Shown: positions 6,959 through 13,873, numbered from the stretch's first letter. The stretch is DNA of 18,305 nucleotides from RUG11551 sp045586185 (GCA_045586185.1 JAZMZV010000093.1:1-18305), one strand, 5' to 3'. A program made the numbers and translations. The notes: generated by a model not told the origin, from the sequence alone.

Positions 6959-7849
6959 ATGACAATCCGAAAATTTATTGATTCCGTCCGACTTGTTTGT
7001 TTAACGGCGTTTTTAACAGCGTGCTGCATGACTGCGGTTTTTGCAGACGATTTGCCGACGCGGGACGTTCCGTATTATTCCGCCGACGCCCCAGGCAGCG
7101 GGAATTTGGAGTACAGAGCGCTGCGGTGCATGCTGGACGTCTACGTTCCGCAAAACGCAGCTGCGGACGCGAAACTGCCGGTTGTCGTCTGGTTTCACGG
7201 CGGCGGCTTGAGCGGCGGGAGCAAGCACGAGGTTTCTGATCTGACTCGTCACGGAATTATCGTCGTTGCGGTCAATTATCGGCTTCGTCCTGTGGCGAAA
7301 GAGCCGGACTACATCGAAGACGCGGCTGCCGCCGTCGCGTGGACGTTCAAAAACATCGAGAAGTATCAGGGCGACCCGGCGCGCATTTACGTCAGCGGGC
7401 ATTCCGCCGGCGGGTATTTGACGATGATGGTTGGGCTGGATCCGCGGTACATGGCGGCGCATGGGTTGAAGAACACGGACATTGCCGCCCTGTACCCGAT
7501 TAGCGGTCAGGCGACGACGCATTTTGGAATCGTTGCGGACCGCAAGACGGCGGCTGGTATTGAGCCGGACAAGAACGTCTCGCGTGACAACCCGATTGTC
7601 GTTGACGCCTTCGCGCCGATGTCGTATACGAACAAGGTCGTTTCTCCGATACATTTTCTTTGCGGCGACCCTGCGATAGAATGGCCGGCGCGGGTCGAGG
7701 AAAACGCCCTCATCGCCGCCATGCTCAAGACGGTCAAAAATCATGGCGTTGTCGAGTTCCGGTCGTTTCCCGGCTGCAATCACGGCACGTGCGTCAAACC
7801 GGCGTTAGAATACATTTGGAAGTCAATTCAGGGACAGCAAAATGAGTAG
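6959..7849 (+). CDS. Secreted alpha/beta-hydrolase, carboxylesterase-like (296 aa)
   Basis: It probably hydrolyses esters outside the cytoplasm, but the substrate cannot be told. Residues 1-29 are a Sec signal peptide with cleavage likely after VFA. The mature part carries the HGGG oxyanion motif (residues 80-83), the nucleophile elbow GHSAGG (Ser149) and a C-terminal catalytic His (CNHGT, His275), which is the layout of the hormone-sensitive-lipase/BD-FAE type esterases; the acid is probably the Asp in CGDP. Length is normal for the family. The ATG has an AAAGG ribosome site. Its stop overlaps the uvrC start (ATGAGTAG), so the two are translationally coupled although unrelated in function. 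Confidence 0.85.
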   Translation: MTIRKFIDSVRLVCLTAFLTACCMTAVFADDLPTRDVPYYSADAPGSGNLEYRALRCMLDVYVPQNAAADAKLPVVVWFHGGGLSGGSKHEVSDLTRHGIIVVAVNYRLRPVAKEPDYIEDAAAAVAWTFKNIEKYQGDPARIYVSGHSAGGYLTMMVGLDPRYMAAHGLKNTDIAALYPISGQATTHFGIVADRKTAAGIEPDKNVSRDNPIVVDAFAPMSYTNKVVSPIHFLCGDPAIEWPARVEENALIAAMLKTVKNHGVVEFRSFPGCNHGTCVKPALEYIWKSIQGQQNE

Positions 7850-9161
7850 CATGGATGCCCCCCTTCCTCCGGCGGAAAAGGTCAAGACGTTCCCGGAATT
7901 CCCGGGCGTCTACCTGATGAAAAACGAGGCGGGCGCGGTGATTTACGTCGGCAAGGCGAAGAATCTCCGGTCCCGGGCGGGAAGCTATTTTCTCTCGACG
8001 GCGAAAGACGACCCGCGAATCAACTACTGGATTGGCGAGGTCAAGGACATCGACTACATCCAGACAAAATCGGAAGTCGACGCCCTGCTTTACGAATCGC
8101 GGCTGATTAAAGACCTGCAGCCGATTCACAACAAAGACCTCAAAGATTCCCGCACGTTTCCGTACTTGCAGATTCATACCTACGAGACGTTCCCCCGGGT
8201 CGAGGCAACGCGAAAGCCCAAAAGTTCCGGCGTGAAGCTCTACGGTCCGTTCGTCCAGTCCGCGCTTCGTCAAACGATTACCGAGCTGCAAAAGATCTTT
8301 CAGTTTCGCACCTGCAAGCTGGACGTTCAGGAGGACGACGCGCAGCGGCATCGCCGACCGTGTCTGCTGGCGTCGATTGGTCAGTGTACAGCCCCGTGCG
8401 CCGGGCGAATTTCCAAAGAGGAATACCGAAAAATCATCCATCGGCTCCAAAAGTTTTTGGACTCTGACCGCGCCGATTTTCTGGAAGATCTGCGTGGAGA
8501 AATGCTTCAGGCGTCGAAAGAGCTTCGTTACGAGGACGCCGCCCGACTGCGTGACGAAATCGCCGCGCTTGAGAAACTGGATTTGTGCGGCGACGTTGAG
8601 GCGGACGTTCAGCCGGAGGCGTTTTGCGTCGACCCGCGCAAAGGGGTTATCGGGCTTCAAAAGGTGTTAAAACTGCCGGAACTGCCGCGAATTATCGAGG
8701 GCATCGACATCGCCCATTTGCAGGGCGACGCGATGGTGGCGTCGCTGGTACAGTTTATCGACGGACTGCCGTTCAAGCCGGGGTATCGCCGTTACAAAAT
8801 CAAAACGGTTCAGGGCGTCAACGACTTCGCGTCGATTGGCGAGGTTGTCTATCGCCGGTTTCGCGCCTTGAAAGAAGCGGACGAACGGTTCCCGGACATC
8901 CTGCTCATCGACGGCGGCAAGATTCAGCTTCGCTTTGCGCTGGAATCGCTCAGAAAACTCAATCTCAAGACCATGCCGACGGTGATTTCTCTGGCGAAAC
9001 GCGACGAAGAGGTTTACGTCTCGGAATTCGAGGAGCCGCTGCGCCTGTCCCGTCACGCCTGGTCACTTCGTCTGTTACAGTTCGTCCGGGACGAAAGCCA
9101 CCGCTTCGCCCAGCATTACCATCACATCTTGAGGCGAAAAGAAATCGAGGGAGAGGAATAA
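7842..9161 (+). CDS. uvrC: UvrC-type excinuclease subunit, short form (439 aa)
   Basis: UvrC makes the two incisions around a DNA lesion in nucleotide excision repair with UvrA and UvrB. Residues 20-95 are the GIY-YIG nuclease (FPGVYLM, VIYVGKAKNLRSR). Four cysteines with the UvrC iron-sulfur cluster spacing follow (CLLASIGQCTAPC preceded by an earlier Cys). A UVR motif lies around 210-245 (LRYEDAARLRDEI). The RNase H-like endonuclease domain has its acidic and His residues in GIDIAHLQG, LLIDGGKIQ and RDESHRFA. The protein stops just after that domain, so the C-terminal helix-hairpin-helix pair found in ~600-residue UvrC proteins is missing, and no continuation was seen downstream. It may be a lineage-specific short UvrC. 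It overlaps the hydrolase gene by 8 bases. Confidence 0.9.
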   Translation: MSSMDAPLPPAEKVKTFPEFPGVYLMKNEAGAVIYVGKAKNLRSRAGSYFLSTAKDDPRINYWIGEVKDIDYIQTKSEVDALLYESRLIKDLQPIHNKDLKDSRTFPYLQIHTYETFPRVEATRKPKSSGVKLYGPFVQSALRQTITELQKIFQFRTCKLDVQEDDAQRHRRPCLLASIGQCTAPCAGRISKEEYRKIIHRLQKFLDSDRADFLEDLRGEMLQASKELRYEDAARLRDEIAALEKLDLCGDVEADVQPEAFCVDPRKGVIGLQKVLKLPELPRIIEGIDIAHLQGDAMVASLVQFIDGLPFKPGYRRYKIKTVQGVNDFASIGEVVYRRFRALKEADERFPDILLIDGGKIQLRFALESLRKLNLKTMPTVISLAKRDEEVYVSEFEEPLRLSRHAWSLRLLQFVRDESHRFAQHYHHILRRKEIEGEE

Positions 9162-9437
9162 TGCGTAATTCGTAATGCGGAATGCGTAATTACGCAAGCG
9201 CTGCTCGTTGGCTGTCAGCAGGTCAGTCCACACACAGATTTGACGGATTAAACGGAATAGCGCCGATTGGTTAATTTAAACACAAAAAACACGAAATAAG
9301 CGAAAGAGACGAAAAATCTTTTAAAAAATCCTTTCGTTTGTTACGTTCTTTTCGCGTATTTCGTGTTTAATAAATACCTTTTGAGCGGGCAAAACGCCTG
9401 TTTAGCTTGCAGACGCTAATTTTCGAATGAACCAAAT
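9162..9437. repeat. Intergenic region with a 23-bp imperfect inverted repeat
   Basis: The region begins with GTAATGCGGAATGCG micro-repeats and an ATTACGCAAGCG motif (about 9189-9200). Arms 9287-9309 and 9346-9368 (AAACACGAAATA... and its complement) pair over 23 bases with about three mismatches, enclosing an AT-rich loop. It sits after the stop of the last gene of the peptide cassette and after uvrC, and could terminate either. No gene was seen. Confidence 0.55.
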
Positions 9438-9710
9438 TTACTCACAGAGATAAATTTCGCACGTTTCGAAATTAATCTCCCAGCGTCCATTTACCTTTCC
9501 TTCCCATAGGTACTCAGCGCCGCGGTCAGCCCACCACTGGTCAAAATTCTTTTGCGCTTGAGTCATATCGGCAAAAACGCGTTCGTAAAGGTCTTGGTTG
9601 TCTTTGGGAACGATTAATAAAAGTTCCTTGAGCGAGTTACGGCGTTCATACAACGCCTGAATTTCGTCTCGCTGTTCCGGCGTAACTTTGCCTACCAGTT
9701 TCTTAGTCAT
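9438..9710 (-). CDS. Small protein of the CXXX-repeat peptide modification type (90 aa)
   Basis: From memory this matches the short family annotated as CXXX repeat peptide modification system protein: the start KKLVGKVTPEQRDEIQALYE, a central amphipathic helix ending in FDQWW, and the conserved end WEINFETCEIYLCE. Its exact biochemical role is not known to me; it always accompanies the radical SAM maturase and the Cys-repeat peptide, so a helper or recognition role is likely. It is cytoplasmic with no signal peptide. It starts 2 bases after the stop of the upstream ankyrin gene, with AAAGGAAATAATA before the ATG lying inside that gene, so translation is coupled. It is the last gene of the cassette. 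Confidence 0.7.
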   Translation of the reverse strand: MTKKLVGKVTPEQRDEIQALYERRNSLKELLLIVPKDNQDLYERVFADMTQAQKNFDQWWADRGAEYLWEGKVNGRWEINFETCEIYLCE

Positions 9711-9712
9711 TA

Positions 9713-10369
9713 TTATTTCCTTTCTTTTGTTTCTCTCTCCTCTTCGATTTCTTTGTATGTTAATGCGCCTTTGCTTTTCAGCAAATCAATTATGCTTTCT
9801 GGAGCGTTTTCGCTTAGCGCATAATCGAGAACTGATTTGTAGGAGGAGCTACCAAACTTTGAGTAACCATGTAAACATGCCTCACTCGATTTATTTATAT
9901 CTGCTCCAGATTGTATAAGGTAAGAAACAATGTCCCACTGCTCTTTTTCAATTGCTATCATTAATGGCGTTATCCCTGTTACTGACCGGGAAGCCCAATA
10001 ATCAATTCCAAATTCGCAACATCGACTACAGGGGGAGTTTACATCAGCGCCGTTTTTGATTAGCTGTTTGACTACGTTCAGATTCTTTTTTTCGATCGCC
10101 AAATGCAAAACTACTCCACTCCAAGAGTTTGAGGATCGACCGTAATGAACACGCTCACGATAACCAATGCCATCATCATATTTATATTTCGTATTCGGAT
10201 CAGCTCCTTGTTTAAGAAGCTGCTCTACAGCTTTTTCATCTCCTTTCTCAACTGCTGCAATAAGCTGCTTGTTGACGTCCTCCTTTGAAGAGGTTTCTTC
10301 TCCAAAGGTCTTTGTCGAACAAAGCGCCAAAACCAGCAGTCCAAGCGCAAAGAATTTTCTAACATTCAT
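9713..10369 (-). CDS. Exported ankyrin-repeat protein, downstream paralogue (218 aa)
   Basis: The start MNVRKFFALGLLVLALCSTK is a Sec signal peptide, cleaved probably after TFG, so the protein should act in the periplasm; the Cys at the end of the hydrophobic core is not preceded by a proper lipobox. About four ankyrin repeats follow (NKQLIAAVEKGDEKAVEQLL through ESIIDLLKSKGALTY), then a charged tail. A Cys pair (CSRCC) is present in the middle, absent in its paralogue. It is a duplicate of the next gene upstream, sharing about 106 identical bases at the 3' end. I start it at 10369 because AAAGGAG lies 6 bases before; the ATG at 10387 has none. It ends 2 bases before the small modification gene. 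Possible roles are binding, storing or protecting against the exported peptide; this is inference. Confidence 0.8.
   Translation of the reverse strand: MNVRKFFALGLLVLALCSTKTFGEETSSKEDVNKQLIAAVEKGDEKAVEQLLKQGADPNTKYKYDDGIGYRERVHYGRSSNSWSGVVLHLAIEKKNLNVVKQLIKNGADVNSPCSRCCEFGIDYWASRSVTGITPLMIAIEKEQWDIVSYLIQSGADINKSSEACLHGYSKFGSSSYKSVLDYALSENAPESIIDLLKSKGALTYKEIEEERETKERK
9730..9835. repeat. 106-bp exact direct repeat, copy 1 (in downstream ankyrin gene)
   Basis: Bases 9730-9835 are identical to 10529-10634. They encode the last ankyrin repeat and part of the tail of each paralogue. The remainder of the two genes has diverged, so the block looks like recent duplication followed by uneven divergence, or gene conversion. 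Confidence 0.9.
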
Positions 10370-10433
10370 CGAATTCTCCTTTCTCAATAAACAGCTTGTT
10401 CTTTTTCATCAGTTAGTTAGACGAATCTGATAA

Positions 10434-11147
10434 TCATTTTTCGGAATCTGAACCGTTACCGTCAGGTACAGCGTGCGAATCGTTTTTTTCCCTTTCCTGC
10501 GTCGTTTTTTTGCCAGTCTCGTCCTTTTTTTCTCTCTCCTCTTCGATTTCTTTGTATGTTAATGCGCCTTTGCTTTTCAGCAAATCAATTATGCTTTCTG
10601 GAGCGTTTTCGCTTAGCGCATAATCGAGAACTGAACGATACAGATCCTTATCTTTATAGAACGGATTAACATTTCCAGACATCTCGTGGCTCACGGCATT
10701 GACACTTGCGCCAGATTTAACAAGGTAGGAAACCAATTCCCACTGTTTATTGTCTATTGCTGCCATTAAAGGAGTTATACCTTCTACACTATCACCGCCA
10801 ATCCAGAAATCAGGCTTATCCAAATTATGATAATAATTGGAATATGCCGCATCAATATCTGCGCCTGCGGAAAGAAGCTGGATTACAATAGATTTATAAC
10901 CACATAACACAGCTTTATAAAGAACTGACCGACTTGAGCTGTAATTGTTAAAACTAACGTTTATTCGCGTATTCGGATCCGCTCCTTTTTTAAGAAGCTC
11001 CTCTACAGCTTTTTCGTCTCCATCCTCAACTGCTGCAATAAGCTGCTTGTTGACGTCTTCCTTTGAAGAGTTTTCCTCTCCAAAGGACTTCGTCGAACAA
11101 AATATCAAAAACAGCAGTCCAACCGTGACAATGTTTTTAGCATTCAT
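10434..11147 (-). CDS. Exported ankyrin-repeat protein, upstream paralogue (237 aa)
   Basis: A Sec signal peptide (MNAKNIVTVGLLFLIFCSTK, cleavage probably after SFG) is followed by about four ankyrin repeats (GDEKAVEELLKKGADPNT, SIVIQLLSAGADIDAA, GITPLMAAIDNKQWELVSYL, ESIIDLLKSKGA) and a highly charged C-terminal tail rich in Lys, Glu and Asp that its paralogue mostly lacks. It should be periplasmic. The start at 11147 has AAAGGA 7 bases upstream and overlaps the end of the maturase gene by 11 bases, so the two are translationally coupled and surely belong to one operon. Such Sec-exported ankyrin proteins are not part of the CXXX cassettes I know. Partner and function unknown. Confidence 0.8.
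   Translation of the reverse strand: MNAKNIVTVGLLFLIFCSTKSFGEENSSKEDVNKQLIAAVEDGDEKAVEELLKKGADPNTRINVSFNNYSSSRSVLYKAVLCGYKSIVIQLLSAGADIDAAYSNYYHNLDKPDFWIGGDSVEGITPLMAAIDNKQWELVSYLVKSGASVNAVSHEMSGNVNPFYKDKDLYRSVLDYALSENAPESIIDLLKSKGALTYKEIEEEREKKDETGKKTTQEREKNDSHAVPDGNGSDSEK
10529..10634. repeat. 106-bp exact direct repeat, copy 2 (in upstream ankyrin gene)
   Basis: Identical to 9730-9835, offset 799 bases, in the same orientation and reading frame. Homologous recombination between the copies would fuse the two ankyrin genes into one. Confidence 0.9.
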
Positions 11148-13338
11148 CGATTTTTCCTTTATCAATAAGCGGGGTGTTCTTTTTCATCAATTCATCAAAC
11201 GGATCGAGATAGTCAATCTCGGGAATATCAACCATTTCCGTTAAGAACAGCGGCTCGATCAGGTCGCGGCTTGCATTGCGTTCCAGATGAGCGCAAACGC
11301 ACTGCTGACGCGACGGCGTGTTGACTTCCAGAGTCGTTTCCTTGTTGAGCCATACGCAGCGACGGCACTGCCAGGCGTCGCAATTCTCGCAAATTGGCGC
11401 GTGGTCGAGTTTGTACAGCTGCGGATTCTTGATTGGAAGTTCGTGCGTTTTCAAGACCGTGTCGATATCGGAAATGAGGAAATCTTTGTTCTTTTCGCGA
11501 TAGTAGAAGCCGGGGCAGACGTAAAAGTTTCCATCGGGACCAATTGTAACGTGTTTCACGCCAGCGTCGCAATGATTCGGCTTTTCCAGCTGAAGGCGGT
11601 CGGTCAGGAGCGACAGTTCCAGCGGTTTTTTCTCCTCGCGTTCCGGAAGCCATGATACAAGCCGATCCAAAACAGCTTTATACGGTTCGAATTCCGCTTC
11701 CGTCATTGATTCCATTTCCTTGACAAAAACGGTAATTCTGTCTGCGGCAAGAGAATGATCTTCCAGCCAACCCGGCAATTCCGCGAGATGGTCCTTGCTG
11801 ATTCGCAAAACGAACATATCGGTCGGAGAAGTTGAGTCGTCCCACTCGTCCGTCTCATAATCAAAGACGTTGATTGTCTTGTCGTCAGCCGGGAAGTTCG
11901 CCTTGCCGGAACGGTAAATAACGTAATCGTTCCATTTGAGAATTTCCTTCTGAGCGTCGGTCAGACCGTCTTTGCCAAGTATCAAGTTGAGCGAGAGATT
12001 CTCCGTCAGAGCATAATAAGCGACCTTTTTGAGCGTCTCGTCATCCATGACTTTGCGTTCCATCTCCCGCGCCTTATAATAGCAGAAGGACGGCACGTCA
12101 GAATCCATCAACACAAACAGAGACTGCAATCCCTTGCGGAGTTTCAGACGAATCACACGGTCATCGCTATCGTCTTGAGGAACGAGTTTATCAAGCTTGT
12201 TCCAGAGGTAGTTATTCGCCCGAACCCGCGCCTTGTGCATTTTACAGATGAACGTTGCTCGCTGATAAATTGTCTCCGTATCAGCGCAGTCGTAGTTATT
12301 GCCCTGACACCATGCGCAGCCAGTCGCGACCTCGCAGTCAAGACACTTTTGCGGAGACTGAACGATTCGGTTGAGAGCCATGAACGGACGAAGGCGATTC
12401 CAGTCTAAACCGTCTTTGCCGTTGCCAATAACGATCTCCTGTTTGTTGTTTAATGAATACGTCGCAAAACGCATGCAGGGATGAATTTGCCCTTCGGTAT
12501 CCGTAGAAAGAATGTTTCCAGCTCCACACCAGTTTTTAGTATCTCTTAACGTGAGCGGAAATCCAATTTTTCTTTCAAACAAAGTGCACTTGTTGTCAAC
12601 GTATAATTTTTTGTTCAGAATTTCATCCGCAAGTTCAATTAATTGTTCTTCTAATAGTTGATCGTCTCCTTCTTGCCACACGTCTTCATAGACCGTATTC
12701 ATGGCAACTTCATGAATACCCAAAGACCATAAATGTAAAACGGAATCTTTTACAAATCGGAGATCGTCATGAGAAATCGTCGCTTTCGTATATCGAACGG
12801 GAAACTGCTCTTTCCATAAAGGAATATTTTTTACAACGTCGTCATAGGAACCTGAATTATCAGGATAAACCCTCATACAGTCATGCTTTTCTTTTGTACC
12901 GTCAATCGATATGCCAATGCTAAGATGCAGCAAATTTTTCTTTATAAATTGCTGCACTTTTGGAGAATCGTACAACAATCCATTTGTAGAAAAAGAAATT
13001 CGGTAATTATTAAACCATGGATGATTCAGTTCGTACATCCGCAGCTTTGCATAATCGCAAATTTGGTCAATGAGTTCAACCTCAAGCAAAGGTTCCCCGC
13101 CAATAAATTCAAAGATCACTCCTTCTTGCGAGGTAAATTCATCACACGACAGAACGTAATCAATTGTTTTTTGCGCGGTTGGAAAATCCATTTTGTGAAA
13201 TGAATTTTTGCCGCAAATGTAACAGTACCGACAGCGGAGCTGACAATCTTCTGTTACGATGAAATTGATGGACTTTGTTCTTCCATCTTTCCATATATTC
13301 AATCTTGTATTAAGAGAATTGATTTTTTTATTATCCAT
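11137..13338 (-). CDS. Radical SAM/SPASM peptide maturase with a second SPASM-like C-terminal module (733 aa)
   Basis: It most likely modifies the seven-cysteine precursor encoded just upstream, in the cytoplasm. Residues 32-39 hold the radical SAM cluster motif (CQLRCRYC, i.e. CX3CX2C). The SAM-binding region includes EFIGGEPLLE. The first SPASM region runs from about 270 (WCGAG) through HPCMRF to CLDCEVATGCAWC near 333-345, then a final Cys, so two auxiliary clusters are expected. From about 390 a second part without a CX3CX2C motif ends in a second Cys-rich region (about 591-675: HCDAGVKHVTIGPDG, FYVCPGF, CENCDAWQCRRC, CVC). I recall the first part as the radical SAM maturase of CXXX-repeat targets and the second as the separate CXXX-repeat peptide maturase, so this would be a natural fusion. 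Start 13338 is chosen because GAGG lies 5 bases before it and the protein begins as in the family; the longer ORF from 13386 would run through a hairpin. Confidence 0.85.
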   Translation of the reverse strand: MDNKKINSLNTRLNIWKDGRTKSINFIVTEDCQLRCRYCYICGKNSFHKMDFPTAQKTIDYVLSCDEFTSQEGVIFEFIGGEPLLEVELIDQICDYAKLRMYELNHPWFNNYRISFSTNGLLYDSPKVQQFIKKNLLHLSIGISIDGTKEKHDCMRVYPDNSGSYDDVVKNIPLWKEQFPVRYTKATISHDDLRFVKDSVLHLWSLGIHEVAMNTVYEDVWQEGDDQLLEEQLIELADEILNKKLYVDNKCTLFERKIGFPLTLRDTKNWCGAGNILSTDTEGQIHPCMRFATYSLNNKQEIVIGNGKDGLDWNRLRPFMALNRIVQSPQKCLDCEVATGCAWCQGNNYDCADTETIYQRATFICKMHKARVRANNYLWNKLDKLVPQDDSDDRVIRLKLRKGLQSLFVLMDSDVPSFCYYKAREMERKVMDDETLKKVAYYALTENLSLNLILGKDGLTDAQKEILKWNDYVIYRSGKANFPADDKTINVFDYETDEWDDSTSPTDMFVLRISKDHLAELPGWLEDHSLAADRITVFVKEMESMTEAEFEPYKAVLDRLVSWLPEREEKKPLELSLLTDRLQLEKPNHCDAGVKHVTIGPDGNFYVCPGFYYREKNKDFLISDIDTVLKTHELPIKNPQLYKLDHAPICENCDAWQCRRCVWLNKETTLEVNTPSRQQCVCAHLERNASRDLIEPLFLTEMVDIPEIDYLDPFDELMKKNTPLIDKGKIDEC

Positions 13339-13351
13339 TACAGCCTCAATA

Positions 13352-13360
13352 TTATAACAT
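13352..13360 (-). promoter_or_regulatory. Possible extended -10 element before the maturase
   Basis: On the minus strand TGTTATAAT is a perfect TGnTATAAT extended -10, ending about 12 bases before the maturase ATG. A start there would give a nearly leaderless mRNA lacking the ribosome site, and no good -35 is present, so it may be chance. Confidence 0.2.
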
Positions 13361-13365
13361 ATAAG

Positions 13366-13394
13366 CCCTCCACTTGACAGCGTCAAGTGGAGGG
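13366..13394 (-). terminator. Strong 13-bp hairpin between precursor and maturase genes
   Basis: Arms CCCTCCACTTGAC (13366-13378) and its exact complement (13382-13394) enclose a 3-base loop. It lies in the 90-bp gap after the precursor gene. On the minus strand it is followed by CTTATATGTTATAAT, only moderately U-rich. It therefore looks like a leaky terminator or processing/stability hairpin that would give more precursor than maturase mRNA. Confidence 0.6.
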
Positions 13395-13413
13395 TACTTA
13401 ATGAATGTTGTCA

Positions 13414-13434
13414 GCCTAATATTTAATATTAGGC
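13414..13434. repeat. 10-bp palindrome over the precursor stop codon
   Basis: GCCTAATATT (13414-13423) and AATATTAGGC (13425-13434) pair perfectly around one base; the right arm contains the precursor stop codon. It is AT-rich and too tight to form a full hairpin loop, but it could help define the 3' end of a precursor-only transcript together with the stronger hairpin 20 bases downstream. Confidence 0.5.
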
Positions 13435-13662
13435 TCCGTACATACAAGTAGAACCACAGGCTCCGGAGCAACCCGAGCAACCATCCTTGCATCCTCCAGC
13501 GCAATCAGAGCAGGAAATTGAAGCAGGGCTATCTTCACTCGGTTTTGCTTCAGCGTTATTGGAGCCAGTTGCCATGAACGCAGCAGCGACAGCGGCAGCG
13601 CCGGCGAGCTTACCGAACTTCTTCATAAAAGCGCGGCGGGATTCAATTTTGTCTTGAGACAT
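13429..13662 (-). CDS. Tat-exported Cys-repeat peptide precursor (RiPP-like, 77 aa)
   Basis: This is the probable substrate of the adjacent maturase. Residues 8-14 (SRRAFMK) are a perfect twin-arginine motif, followed by an alanine-rich hydrophobic stretch (19-32) and a signal-peptidase site after AEA (residue 39). The mature 38-residue part has an 11-residue linker and a core with seven cysteines at 51, 54, 58, 62, 65, 69 and 73, otherwise Gly, Ser, Ala, Asp, Thr. The core is two 11-residue repeats (CSDCAGGCKDG and CSGCSGACGST) plus CMYGA. CXXX spacing fits the CXXX-repeat targets I know. Tat export suggests that it is modified and folded, or metal-loaded, before crossing the membrane. A good ribosome site (AGGAG, 7 bases) precedes the ATG. 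It is separated from the maturase by 90 bp holding two palindromes. The product's structure and activity are unknown. Confidence 0.85.
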   Translation of the reverse strand: MSQDKIESRRAFMKKFGKLAGAAAVAAAFMATGSNNAEAKPSEDSPASISCSDCAGGCKDGCSGCSGACGSTCMYGA

Positions 13663-13684
13663 AATTTTTCTCCTGTATAAAACG

Positions 13685-13694
13685 TTTCGCGAAA
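13685..13694. promoter_or_regulatory. TTTCGCGAAA palindrome in the precursor leader
   Basis: A perfect 10-base palindrome 22 bases upstream of the precursor ATG, close to the ribosome site. It might be an operator or part of a leader structure. Its position alone is suggestive; no regulator is identified. Confidence 0.3.
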
Positions 13695-13774
13695 GATGTA
13701 ATACGACATAACCCTGTTCGCGCCTGGATTATGCGATACAAACAACTTTGGAGAAAGCGCGCCTAATATATTCC

Positions 13775-13873
13775 AAGAAAAGGATAAGGAGCGCTGACCC
13801 ACTGTTCCATTGCCCCAAACACCCTAACCACAGGGATCGCGAACAATAAAACAGGATCAGCGCTCCGAATCCT
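13775..13873 (-). ncRNA. Predicted structured RNA with U-rich 3' end
   Basis: Arms 13854-13873 and 13781-13800 pair on the minus strand: 5 bp (AGGAU/AUCCU), a 2x2 internal loop, then 13 bp GGAGCGCUGAUCC with GGGUCAGCGCUCC. The one non-Watson-Crick position is a G-U wobble on the minus strand but an A-C mismatch on the plus strand, which favours minus-strand RNA. Inside are further short stems (UGUUC/GAACA and CCCU/AGGG). The 3' arm runs straight into UUUUCUU, like an intrinsic terminator. A TATAAT lies just upstream at a distance that puts the start at the edge of the structure. It could be a stand-alone small RNA of about 100 nt or the 5' leader of the precursor gene 119 bases downstream. 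I do not recognise the class; it is not tRNA, 4.5S, 6S or tmRNA-like. Confidence 0.5.

Noticed and set aside
7794..8660. 288-residue reading frame opposite uvrC
   Set aside because: Shadow of uvrC; no family features and overlaps clearly coding sequence.
9713..11147. Ankyrin proteins as lipoproteins
   Set aside because: The Cys at the end of the signal peptide core follows Phe or Leu, which does not fit a lipobox; a normal signal-peptidase site after FG is more likely.
13781..13873. Known RNA (4.5S, 6S, tmRNA, tRNA)
   Set aside because: No 4.5S apical motif, no 6S-length bubble, no tRNA cloverleaf or tmRNA features could be found.
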